Part shown: positions 53,506-63,477 of the stretch, in pieces
Layout of the letters: every line of letters starts with the position of its first letter
How positions within the stretch are numbered: the first letter of the stretch is position 1
Origin: Pinguiococcus pyrenoidosus
Lineage: Eukaryota > Sar > Pinguiophyceae > Pinguiochrysidales > Pinguiochrysidaceae
Assembly: GCA_019677205.1 (NCBI GenBank)
Contig: JAAMXY010001022.1
Location: 1-64,000, forward strand
Direction of reading: 5' to 3'
Length of the DNA: 64,000 bases
The notes under the pieces: model-generated
Databases searched by the model: none
What the model saw: the letters and a program-made list of their open reading frames with translations, nothing else
Told to the model about the DNA's origin: nothing
Translations under genes and position numbers: made by a program

Positions 53506-56204
53506 TTAGTTCAATTTTCCTAGCCCTCCCTCGAAGGCTGCCCGGAGGTCTTGTGGACTCTTGGTTGGCCTCACCCACTTCGCTTGCCGGTCCCCCTCAA
53601 ACGCCGTTCGCAGGTCTTTTGGGGTCTGCTCCGGTTGGAGGGACGCTGCGTGGCTACTCTCCAGGCCATGACTCGGCGTTCTGCCCACGCTCAATTTGCT
53701 TTGTGGCGGCCGCTTGACGGCGGTGAGCGTCCGCGCGCCTTTCGCAGCTGGCGCCTTCTTCAGCGTGCTCGAGGCCCTCCGTTCGCTGGATTCTACCGTG
53801 CACATTGGGGTCCGCTTTTCACGCGGAAAGGTAGTAGTAGAGGAAGAAGAAGAAGAAGAAGAAGAAGAAGAAGAAGAAGAAGAAGGGGGAGGAGGAGGAG
53901 GAGGAGGATTGAGCCGCGCCGACTGGGTTGGTCTCTTCTCCGTGCTCGCTCGAATCTGAAGCTGCGGAGTGCTCTGGCCTCTCCTCGCCGAAGCGCCGTC
54001 AACCTCCTGATGAAGGGAAGCGTCGCTCTCGGGGGCCTTCTCCAACCAGCGGTAGACCTTGATTGCAATATCGGCCACCTTGGCGCTGGTCAGAATTCCC
54101 GCCACATCGGTCTGCGTCTCCTTGCGAATGGTCTCGACGACGTGTCGAACCACATGCGCCACTGCCGCGGATACCTGAGCCTGTGAGATGCTGGGCTTTC
54201 CTGCTGGTGATGCGCTAGTCTGCACCTCGCTGGCGCTTTGCTTGGAATGGCTCACCGCCGACATCTTCTGCGGGTGTAAGTAAGGGTGGCTGAGGAGATT
54301 CTGCCCCAGGCTCTTGTGTGCTCCATCCCGATGTTTGGCTGGCCCACCGATGGTCAGCCTCTCTTCCGGGGACCGCCTCAAGCAGCTCTTCATCACATCG
54401 AGAAGCAATTCATCATGAATCGCCGGGTACTGGATGGCATGGTGTGGATCGGTGAGCGCTTGCAGCTTGGCCACGAATCTCAGGTGCGCGAACGGTGGCT
54501 TGCCATAGACCAGCTGATACAGAATGCACCCGAGGCTCCAGATGTCACTTGCACGGCCGAGCTTGATGAGCAGACCGTCTCCTCCAGTCTGACCCTGATC
54601 TAGAAGGGCTTCCGGTGACATGTAGTTGAGGGTGCCGACCTGCGAATCTCGAACCACGCTCGTGGTATCCTCGGATTGGATGGCCTTGGCGATGCCAAAG
54701 TCGATCAACTTCAGCGTTCCCTGCAACGGCAATACACAGCGACAACCAAAGTCAGGAGTCCAGCGTTGAAGGGGGACGGCTGCGCCGGCAGGAGCGCACT
54801 GGGCTGGGCAAGCCTTACCTTGACCAGCAAAAAGTTGGCAGGCTTCAGGTCCCCGTGGACAATGTGCTCCTCGTGAATCGCGTCGACCGCCTCAAGCATC
54901 TGCTGCCACAGGAGGCGGACAAAGTTGTGGCTGAGGCCACTCGGAAGTGTGGCTTGCCAGTCGTCCGCGCCGCTGCGTCCAGCTGGCCCATTCGTCTTGC
55001 CGGCCACCCCAGGACTGGATCGCTCGGCGGCTGCTTTCTGTGTCTCCAGGAGCTTGCTAAGGTCCGTTTCGCCCATCTCCATGAGCAGCTGGATGCAATG
55101 CGCTTCTGTGTCGACTTGCGAGTCGACCAACTCCACGATCCGAGGATTCCCTCGGAGCTTCTCCAGGAGCGTGATTTCATTTTTGTACATTTCCACCATC
55201 CTCCGGTCGGTCTGCGAATCTATGTTGACCTTCTTCAGCGCAAAGACGTTGTGGGCGCTGTCCATGACACGGTATACTTGGCTGCTGCCACCTTTTCCGA
55301 CGATCCCCAGCTTCACGAAGGATTTCCCGTTCACCACACAGATTTCGTCAGGGCCTTGACCTCGGGTGCCGAGTGGATGCTGCCGCGACGCTGGTGCCGC
55401 ACTCGAACTTCTGACCGAGCTCGTCGTCGACGAGGACGAACTCGCTGTCGACATGCTGTGCGTGCTAAGGTGATTGCTCGAGCTACCTGTCGACGTACCG
55501 AATGCGAATACGTCCTCTGGTGGGTTGGCAGCTACGTGGTGATCGCTTTGAGGCCGAGGAGCCGCGCGCGCTCCTGCCGCAAGGGTGTCGTCGCCTTCAG
55601 CCTCTGCACTCTCCTCTACAAGCGGAGAAAGGGAGCCGTACGGGTTCGACGGAGGTAGCTGGCTTCCAGTTTCTGACAGAGAGGAGGAAGCGGGCCCAGC
55701 GGCGTCTCTGCGCCTCCAGGTATCAGGGTCCCAGTTCTTTATGTACGACAGGTCGCCCACTTCCACGCCGGCAGCGCCGGACGACGAGGATCTGCCATCG
55801 TTCTCGCCCTCGCTCTCGCCCTCGCCTTTGACGATGCGCCGCGGTCCACCAATTTTCGAGCGCGATCGAGGCAAGGCCGCTCGAGCTTTGCGAACGTTCG
55901 GAGTAAAAAGCTTCGGTCTCGGAGGCGCAGCTTCAGCCTTCGTCTTAGTCTTCGCCTCGTCGCCCTGCATTAAAGCGACATCTGTTCTTGCCCTAGGAGG
56001 CTGCTTGGCAGACGAATTCACCGAGAGCCTCCCCTCCGTTCTCGACGCTGCTTCTTGCTCGTCCTCAAGGAGCTTCACGGTTCGTAGATCTACCCGGAAG
56101 AGCGTGTCGTCGTCGTCTGCATCATCCTCTTCGGCAAAATGGACAGACTTTACAGCGGTTCGTGGCCGAGTTGCCGGCGTGGCTCCCGGCTGCGATCCTG
56201 TTGT

Positions 56205-56236
<32 letters not shown>

Positions 56237-56609
56237 CTGATGCTATTGCGGTCTCCGCGGTGACCGGCACATCCACGTCCATCTCCATGGATCCCTCCGA
56301 CTTGGAATCGTCTGCATCTTCTGGGACAGGATGAGACGGTCTTCTGGGGCTTCCCGTTGCGCCGCCGTCGGCGAAAAAGCCCTGCAGGTTTCTACCAGGA
56401 CTTTCCAGCTTTTTCCTTCGCGTGCTTGCGGAGTGATGCAGCACGCGCTTCTTCACGGGGGAAAGATCGGCTGGACTGCCGTCCAAAACGTTTATGGGTC
56501 TCGCGGAGAGGCCTCGGTGCTTCGTTCGCGACGCAGGCCTTTCAACCGTCGCCATCGCTTGGTCACGCGGTTTTTTTCTCCTTACAGCTTTGAAGAAGCT
56601 TGAGAGCAC
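53506..56609 (-). CDS. TTK: MPS1/TTK-type spindle-checkpoint protein kinase
   Basis: Two exons, 56609-54819 and 54720-53506, join at phase 0 across a 98-bp intron (CTGGTCAAG|GTAAGG) to give about 1001 residues; an alternative start is the ATG at 56555. The kinase domain (about residues 440-780) has [11 protein letters not shown] (glycine loop), [13 protein letters not shown] with the VAIK-type lysine, [20 protein letters not shown] (HxDLKxxN with Gly in the Arg position, as in MPS1), then [20 protein letters not shown] and [13 protein letters not shown]. These are the MPS1/TTK signatures; the kinase licenses the spindle-assembly checkpoint at kinetochores. The long N-terminus is Ser/Ala-rich with poly-Ala. 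The C-terminal tail has a poly-Pro/poly-Ser run and ends in two copies of a DLRxAFEG motif. Confidence 0.88.
53831..53909. repeat. (GAA)n/(GGA)n trinucleotide tract within the MPS1 coding region
   Basis: Runs of gta, gaa and gga units that encode, on the minus strand, a continuous Pro-rich then Ser-rich then Thr stretch in the kinase's C-terminal tail. The run is in frame, so it has expanded in codon units. Confidence 0.9.
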
Positions 56610-57538
56610 TTCAGAAAACTTTGTGCTCTATCCACTAAAGGCGTCAACCCGCAAAGCGCGAGCGGAAATTCGCAAGCAAGTTCGCGAGACAGCGTTTGGA
56701 ACGCGCGCTTTACAGATTTGAAGCCTGCTTTTCGAGCCGCATCCCTCCTCCAGAGTACTTTGCGCAGATACGGACGCGCAGATGGGGCGGCGCGGGCAGT
56801 CTGAGGCGAAGAGATTGCCGTGTAGTCTTAGTCTTGGGAGGCCAATGGCGCTTCTGAGCAACCAAAGCGCTTTCGGTTTGGTTGAGATGATCTTGAAATA
56901 CTTGTAGATCTATATTATTGATTCGGTAAAGTGTTTCAGAAACTTGTAGGAGGTGGGATTGGCCGAAAGTGCGGAGGCGTTGGCAACGACTTTTTGGGCG
57001 CCATTTATAGAACTATGATTGGCTATTTGTAGTTGTTATATGAATATAATAAAGCACACATAGTGATATTCAAAGTATAACGAATACAAAATATCGACGA
57101 TTACCAGCTCTTTACCTTTCCGGATGTCACACATCAGGATTTGGGCAGCGTCGGTCCTTGGTCGCCGGCTGCCAAGCGTGCAAAGGATACAGGACAGGAC
57201 TGCTCCTTTCAGAGCATTTCCGCTGCGGATATACCGGAGGATCCACTGGGAGAAGGCAAGGCGCGCGAGGCACCCGTTTTGAGGAGCCCGGGCTAAAGAC
57301 GTCGGCGAGAGGGACGACTGACGAAGCGGGAGGTTCCTTTGGCTGCTCTTCGCGGACTGAACGGGAATCGGTAGCAGCTCAAACGCAAGTGTTGCTTGGA
57401 GAGGTGCAAGCCCATTGGCAACGTTGCACCTGTCGTGGCCGGGAAAGTTTTGTGGTGCCGCGGAGACCACGCTGCTTCGCTCGAATCACGACAAGCAGCC
57501 AGGGAGAGACGCGGCTGGGAAGCAAAGACCAAGGTAAC
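56610..57538. other. Spacer with AT-rich island upstream of the MPS1 gene
   Basis: About 930 bp between the MPS1 start and the 3' end of the trigger-factor-like gene on the same strand. CCAAT/ATTGG motifs at about 56843, 56956 and 57016 may belong to the MPS1 promoter. Bases about 56880-57115 are AT-rich (aacgaatacaaaatatcg). ORFs in 57158-57538 have no family resemblance. Confidence 0.4.
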
Positions 57539-58120
57539 TTATTCCTCTTCCTGTCCACGTTTGGCTGCGACCTTCATGTGAAAGGTGAGTGGGGACTTCG
57601 GCTTCCACTCCTGGGACAAGACGGGCATCCACTCCTCTTCCTTCTCCATCCCATTCACGGATACAAACTCGTACATCTCCTGGTCGTCCTGCAGCGTCGG
57701 CGAGAGATCGTACAGTCCGAGAGCGTCGAACATGCTTTGCTGCACGGCCTCTCGGCATACGAAGCGAAGCACCTCGGCCTTCATGAAGGGTGGAATCTGC
57801 CCCTTTCGGAAGCCAGGGATGTTCATCTCCCTGCCCCACTGCCGCTCTAGGTTGTTGCGCAGCGATTCCATGGTCTTCGCGGGAACCTCTGCGTCGATCA
57901 CGTAGATTGCCACCTCGTCATCCGCTTCTCCGCGGAGGACCTCGCCCTTGGACACCTCGAAGCGGTCGTCCATTCTCTCCATGGGCACCAGGGCAGCCTC
58001 GGAATCTTCCGCAGCTGCCTCAAAGAGTCGACTCCTTCCAGCCCGCGGCGCAGCACCGGGCGCCATTCGAAAGCCGCACGAAGCGCATATTGCCGAAACG
58101 ATGAGGATGCTGCGAAGCAT
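57539..58120 (-). CDS. Trigger-factor N-terminal-domain protein with plastid-type presequence
   Basis: A single exon of about 193 residues. The start MLRSILIVSAICASCGFRMA combines a signal peptide with a Phe at the cleavage region, indicating plastid targeting. The body (about residues 55-180) matches the ribosome-binding N-domain of trigger factor: an antiparallel strand EVAIYVIDAEVPAKTMESL, a long helix, and the signature GFRKGQIPPF followed by CREAVQQSMFDAL. In bacteria this domain docks at ribosomal protein uL23 at the polypeptide exit. The PPIase and C-terminal chaperone domains are absent: the stop follows the N-domain. Single-domain plastid trigger factor-like proteins are known in other algae and plants, but I cannot tell how closely this one resembles them. 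Confidence 0.78.
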   Translation of the reverse strand: MLRSILIVSAICASCGFRMAPGAAPRAGRSRLFEAAAEDSEAALVPMERMDDRFEVSKGEVLRGEADDEVAIYVIDAEVPAKTMESLRNNLERQWGREMNIPGFRKGQIPPFMKAEVLRFVCREAVQQSMFDALGLYDLSPTLQDDQEMYEFVSVNGMEKEEEWMPVLSQEWKPKSPLTFHMKVAAKRGQEEE

Positions 58121-58645
58121 GGCGATCTATCCTCGCGGAATGGCTGGTTGAGGACACTCTGCAGGACAGCACGGCCGTGGCGCCGACTATCGGACCAAGT
58201 TGCGTCAGTGTCAATCAGCTGATTCCTCCTTCTCCTTCCCCTACTGTTTTCTGCTCAGTAAGCTAAAACATGGCATCTTACGAAGTCCAGGCCAAACTGT
58301 ACCTTCCCAAAATCATACTTTTCGTATATACGCGATACTTCGGCTGGACTGTTGGAGACCTTGAAGCTTCTTATTCAAAATCTGCCAGAGGAACAGGTCG
58401 ACCTCTCCATCCGCAGGATAGAGCTCATTACAAAATCAAAAGAAACATATACCCCCTTCTCAATTTGATCAGGAGCGAAACCTTCCCCTAAAGGAAACAC
58501 GAAAAAGCGGCCCAAGTCGGAAGAGCTCGGCGGCCCAAAGCAGATTTCCGTGGGCCTCAGGACTTTCCGCCGCACGCCCCTTCGTCTGCTCCTCCTCGCT
58601 CACCACGTTCCTGCAGAACGACTCTTCATAGAGCTCTGGGACACC
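58121..58645. other. Divergent spacer of trigger-factor-like and ATG8 genes
   Basis: A 525-bp spacer between divergent start codons. A 73-codon ORF at 58270-58491 (+) has no recognised similarity. No CCAAT pair was seen. Confidence 0.35.
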
Positions 58646-59238
58646 ATGTCAAATTTTAAGCAGACACATCCGCTTGTGCGGCGCATCGACGAAGCGAACC
58701 GCATCCGCCAGAAGTATCCGGACCGCGTGCCGGTCATCTGCGAAAGAGTAAGTTTCGCGCGTGGATCTCGGCCGCCATTTTGCGTGGCTTCGCGAATGTA
58801 TGGCTTTCAGTGCGGTTCGGTGGGCAGAAACGCGAGATAGGTGTGCAGTGGCGCGCGCAGTGGCGCCGATTCTGTGCCGGACGACGCACTTGAATTGCAG
58901 AAGGCGCTGTAGAAAAGCGCCGCAGAATCGCGCCGACCGCGGCTTTTCCCATCGGTATGCGGTCCTGACATCGTGTCTATCGCTTTTGGTAGGCGGAGCG
59001 CAGCGACGTGCCGGACATCGACAAGAACAAGTACTTGGTGCCCGCGGACCTGAGCGTGAGTCAGTTTATCCATGTCATTCGCAAGCGCATCAAGCTTCCG
59101 TCGGAGAAGGCGATCTTCATCTTCGTGAACAACATGATCCCGCCCACCGCTGCGCTCATGTCGGCGCTGTACGACGCCCAGAAGGACGAGGATGGCTTCA
59201 TGTATGTCACATACTCGGGCGAGAACACCTTCGGCTAG
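58646..59238 (+). CDS. ATG8: ATG8/GABARAP-family autophagy ubiquitin-like protein
   Basis: Two exons, 58646-58747 and 58993-59238, join at phase 0 (GAA AGA|GTAAGT ... ggtag|GCG) across a 245-bp intron, to give 115 residues. ATG8 is conjugated to phosphatidylethanolamine on autophagosomal or, in apicomplexans, plastid membranes. The protein is complete: N-terminal helices ([19 protein letters not shown]), [15 protein letters not shown], the ubiquitin fold with [20 protein letters not shown], and [12 protein letters not shown] immediately followed by a stop codon. The catalytic glycine is therefore already exposed, so the priming cut by ATG4 would be unnecessary. That state occurs in apicomplexan ATG8 and in a few plant isoforms. 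ATG4 would still be needed for delipidation. Confidence 0.95.
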
Positions 59239-59529
59239 AGCTGCTGTCCTCCAGACATGCTCGCCATTCCCCGCGAGAGTGGATAGCATGGGTGTGAGTG
59301 CGGCGGAGGAGGAGGACCGCCCTTTCGTTTCAAGTGGCGCTGAAGTGTACATCCCGTTCCGTGGATGGCACTTGTAAAATCTACTCAATTCAGCTTCCAT
59401 CATTTGACATGGACGGGACGTCCCCCTGCGACGGGCGAACGCCATCACCTCGCTTGTCGGCAAGGGGCCACGGCCCACCATCTCATTCACTGCACTAATC
59501 GCACTAATCGCACGCCGCGCACTCCCACA

Positions 59530-61675
59530 CTAGCCCCAGTTGGTATCGAACCCGCCAAAGTCGTCTCCCGAGAAAGCATCCTTGCTCTTGCTGTCCTGGC
59601 CCGAGGGCGCGTCTCCGAAGGCGTCTCCCGCCGAGTTCCCAAACGCAGCAGAGGAGTCGCCAAAGGCGTTGTCGCCTCCGAAGGCGTTGCTATTGTCCTC
59701 TGCGAACGGGGACGATCCGCCAAACGCGGCGTCGCCGCCACCGCCGCCGCCGCCGCCGCCGCCATTTCCAAAAGCATCATCGCCAAAACCTCCACCTGCG
59801 TACCAGAGACGACGCAAAGGGGAAACACAAGACGCGTCAGAATTCGTCAGTACTTGCTCGCCAATGACGCTCCTCTTGGAATGGACATGCTGTGCTTCTC
59901 ACCTCCGAAAGAATCGTTAAAGGCACCGGAACTGCCACCGTCGAACACTGGAGAAGTGGGCTTGTCGAAGCCGCCGAAGCCCGCGGATGGCGACGACGGG
60001 GCGGGAGCCTCGGGAGGGGCCTTCAAGGCGGGCACCGAGAAGCCCCCGCGGGGGCTGGACAGGCTCGACTGAGCCGCCTGCAGCTTCTGGGAGGCGGAGG
60101 ACGCGCGGATCTCTGCCTGATTGAGCTCGGCGGCCGCCACTTGCTTCCGCTGCTCCTGCATGCTGTAGGCAGACTCTGCCACGTTCACGCTCTGCTGCTG
60201 CTGCAGCAGCAGCTGCCGCAGCTGGTCCCCGCCGGGCGAGGAGGTCACGGAGGCCGTCAGGTTCGCGAGGGCTTCCATGCTGTCGGCCTGCGCGTTCAGC
60301 TGGGCGGTGCGCTTCTCCATGTTTGCCGCCTGTTCCACCGTGTCCAGGGTTCGGCCCTGGAGCTGGGCAAGCTTCTGCGTGAGCCGCTGCACCTCCGTGA
60401 GCAGCTCTGCGTTGTTCTGCTGCTTCTGGCTGATGTCGCCAGCGAGGTCACCCTTCTCCGCGATCAGCTTCGCCTCCTCGGCTCGCAGCTGCTCCAGCTC
60501 CGCGGACAGCTTCAGCGTCTGGGTGTGCAGCTCGGCCAGGCGCTTCTTGTTGTTCATGATATCGTCGCGCGCGGCGTCCACACGGGCGGAGACGGACACT
60601 TTCTCTTGCAGCAGCCGGCGCGTGATCTCCGAGAGGACGCTTTGGACGCGATCTCCGTCCTCCACGCCCTCCTCGGCCATGTTGATGGCCGTCTTCGCCA
60701 GCGCCGACACCGAGGACGCGGCATTCTCCGCATCGCGCTGCGCCGGGTTCGACGCCATGCTTTGCTTCGGCTCCACCGGCGTCATCTTTGCGGAGGCCGT
60801 CACCGACGGAGCCGGCATGGCCTGCGGCTGCAAGCTGGGCGAGCTCGGGGACGCGCTTCGGGGCTGCGGCTGCAGGCTCTGGAAGGCATTGACGCCCCGG
60901 GCGCTCGGGGCCACGTTGCCGGCGTCGGCCTGCGCGCTTGCGAGCAGCTGCGGCGGCAGCGTGGTCGGCAGGGAAAGGCCCTTCTTGCGCTTGACGTAGA
61001 TGAGGTGCATCGCGATGTTGAACTCCGTGCGGCTCAGGCGGCCGTCCTTGTCCGTGTCGGAGAGGTTCCACACATCCTTCAGCACGGCCTTGTCCAGGCC
61101 GGACTGGGAGAACAGCTGGCGGGCCTCCGCGCCCTCCACGAAGCCGTCGCCATTCTTGTCGTAGTTGGGGAAGAAGCCGGCGTACTTCGTGCGCTCGGTC
61201 GGCGTCATCGCATACTCCTGCGCGGAGCCCATGCGGCCTTGCGCCGCCGGCCCGGCCAGATCGAAGTTGGGCAAGGGCTGCTCCTGCATCTTCACCATGT
61301 TCACCACCGCCGGCGTGAGCTGCTGGCCACGCTGCACAGCCGAGATCAGGCGACATGCCAAGGCGAAGTCCTCGAAGCGCAGCGCCTGCGCTCGGCGTTG
61401 GTCACTGAACTCCCAAACGCTGCGCAGAACGGACGTGTCTAGGCCGCTCTTCTTGAAGAACGCCACCGCCTGTGCGCCCGCCAGCGCGCCGCTCTTGGTG
61501 GTGTCCGCCAGAGCGAAAAGCTGCTGGTAGCGGGCGCGCTCTGCCTCGCTCAGCACCAGCCCGCCGGCGCCTGCGCATACGATGCATGAGATACAGCGAG
61601 AAGCGGCGGACGAGGCCGCTGCGTTCTGGGCGCTTGGGCTGAAGCATGGCTTGTTCTCGTTCGCGCACCTGGCAT
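59530..61675 (-). CDS. EPS15/Pan1-like EH-domain endocytic adaptor
   Basis: Three exons, 61675-61669, 61570-59903 and 59795-59530, join in phase through introns of 98 and 107 bp to give about 646 residues. The 7-nt first exon (ATG CCA G) gives MPGAGGLVLSEAERARYQQL. Two EH domains follow (about residues 8-95 and 115-205), the second with two EF-hand-type loops, DKNGDGFVEGAE and DTDKDGRLSRTE. A central coiled coil (about 330-500) and a C-terminal Phe/Gly/Asp-rich tail (FGDDAFGNGG, DAFSGDDFGGFD) with DxF-like motifs complete the EPS15 architecture. EH domains bind NPF peptides; DxF motifs bind AP-2. The protein acts at clathrin coats. The 3' end converges on the ATG8 gene, 291 bp away. Confidence 0.85.
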
Positions 61676-62029
61676 GGGTCCCCCGAGAGCACTGGCCATG
61701 TCAACAGAGTGGGAGCGGCAAAGTGCGGCGTCGACTGTGGCGTTTTGGGGCGCCGAGACGGCGAAGACGGGCGATAAATGGCAGGAGTTCCGACATTTTG
61801 AATGTCACGTCAGTGGATAGTTTCCCCCCCCGTTTCGTATCTTGTGCTTAAAGCAACGGCAAATAGAGGAGGGAATCTTGCCCCAGCAGCCAATGAAGCG
61901 AAGCGCAGCGAGCCGATCTTCCTGACAGCTTCGCTCCAACCGGCGTCGACCGTTACGGGAGCCAATCCCACTTGATCCGCTTGCATCGCTGAAGTACGGG
62001 CGAGGTAAGCCGAGAGCGCGCCGCCACAG
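61676..62029. promoter_or_regulatory. Divergent promoter of EPS15-like and RPC6 genes
   Basis: A 354-bp spacer between two start codons. It contains AGCCAAT at about 61889 (gcagccaatgaag) and 61959 (ggagccaatccc), 140 and 70 bp before the RPC6 start. Confidence 0.45.
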
Positions 62030-63327
62030 ATGGCGACGGACGACGCGCTGCTGGCGAGACTGGCGCGTCTGTTTGACGAGAACGACGGAGGGGTCTCAGA
62101 TGAGCTGTTGCAGCATGAGGTGCGTCTCGCAGCGCAGAGCTGGAGGACCGGCGTCGAGTTCTGTCCGGCTTCAGCGGGGAAAAGGTGGACAGAAAGAGGG
62201 TAACAACTGGGTTTCTCGATGATCTGTGGCCTCTGGCGCGTTCTCTGCAGTTCGGAAAGGAGTATGGCAAGCTGGCAGACGTGCTCAACACCATGCTGGA
62301 GCAGCGAAGAGTCACAATTCTACGGGCGCACGACGACACCCTCGTGTACAAGTTGGTTTCTGCGGAGAAAGCGTCAAAGTTACAGGTACATTGCTTCAGC
62401 CCTGCGTAGGTCTTAAGTCGACATATTTTTAGAATCATTGCCTCGTGACCAAAGCGCAAAAGAAAAAAAAACGAAACAAAGCGCACCAAACAAAGAAAAA
62501 CGAAACACAACAAAGCAAAACGCAACACAAGAAACGAACATACACAGACACAGACAGACACCCCCTAAAAAGAATCCTTCACCTCTCTTCTCAGGGTCTC
62601 ACACGGGAGCAAGAGCTGATCTATCAGGAGATCAAGAAGGCGGGGAACAAGGGCATCTGGACCCGAAAGATCACGACGGAAACCAATGTGCAGCAGCAGG
62701 TCCTCACGAAGACGTTGAAGCTGCTGGAGCAGCGGCAGCTCATCAAGAGCGTCAAGTCCGTGACGAGTCGGCGGAAGAAGCTCTACATGCTCTTTGAAGA
62801 AGTGCCGGCGACGGAGATCACGGGTGGGGCGTGGTACTCGGAGGGAGAGTTCGACCATGAGTTTGTGTCGAGCATGTCCCAGTTTGTGTACACGTACATC
62901 AAGCAAGGGGAGTCGGCGTCCTTGCAGGACATCGCCAAGGCCGTGCGCGAGACGGGCTTCTCCAAGGTGGATCTCTCCACGGACGACGTGCAGCAGATCG
63001 TGGAGTCGTTGATATTCGACGGCCGCGTCGAGAGGGTCCAGAACCCGATCCTCACTCAGGTGGGCAAACACGGTCCGCGAAGGAAAGGCGGTGGCCACTG
63101 CTCGTCTCTCTCACGCGCTGATTTTGAATGGTTTTGCCGCACAGATGGGACTCGACAACGGCCCGCTGTACCGGAGCAAGCCCAAGATCACCACGCCGCA
63201 GTTCGTTACGGAGAATCCTTGTGGCATCTGCCCCGTAGCGAACCAGTGTTGCGAAGGCGGCGTCATCTCGCCGGCGACATGTGTGTACATGAATCACTGG
63301 CTCGAGCTAGACAGCCTGGACTTTTAG
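62030..63327 (+). CDS. POLR3F: RNA polymerase III subunit RPC6 (RPC34)
   Basis: Four exons, 62030-62119, 62251-62385, 62595-63059 and 63145-63327, join at phase 0 to give about 290 residues. RPC6 is a winged-helix subunit of the RPC3-RPC6-RPC7 subcomplex that recruits Pol III to TFIIIB and helps open promoters. Evidence: LTREQELIYQEIKKAGNKGI in the winged-helix region, KSVKSVTSRRKKLYMLF, then EITGGAWYSEGEFDHEFV and, in the last exon, NPCGICPVANQCCEGG with ISPATCVYMNHWL, the conserved Cys cluster reported to hold a 4Fe-4S cluster in this subunit. Total length is close to the family norm of about 300. The third intron is long (209 bp) and A-rich. Without splicing, the frame is lost after QNPILTQ. 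Confidence 0.92.
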
Positions 63328-63338
63328 AGAGAATCAAA

Positions 63339-63368
63339 CCTTGCCTTGCCTTGCCTTGCCTTGCCTTG
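63339..63368. repeat. (CCTTG)6 pentanucleotide repeat
   Basis: Six copies of ccttg, 11 bp after the RPC6 stop codon. Confidence 0.9.
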
Positions 63369-63477
63369 TCTTCGCATCGCATCTCGGCACATCTGCTTTT
63401 CTAGTGGGCAAGCGATACTTTTTACAAAGGGCCTCTGCATCCACCTCGACATCCAACACGCATTGCGCAGAAGGCTC

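Noticed and set aside
57158-57850. Plus-strand ORF of 230 codons
   Set aside because: Its second half is antisense to the trigger-factor gene and its first half has no recognisable pattern.
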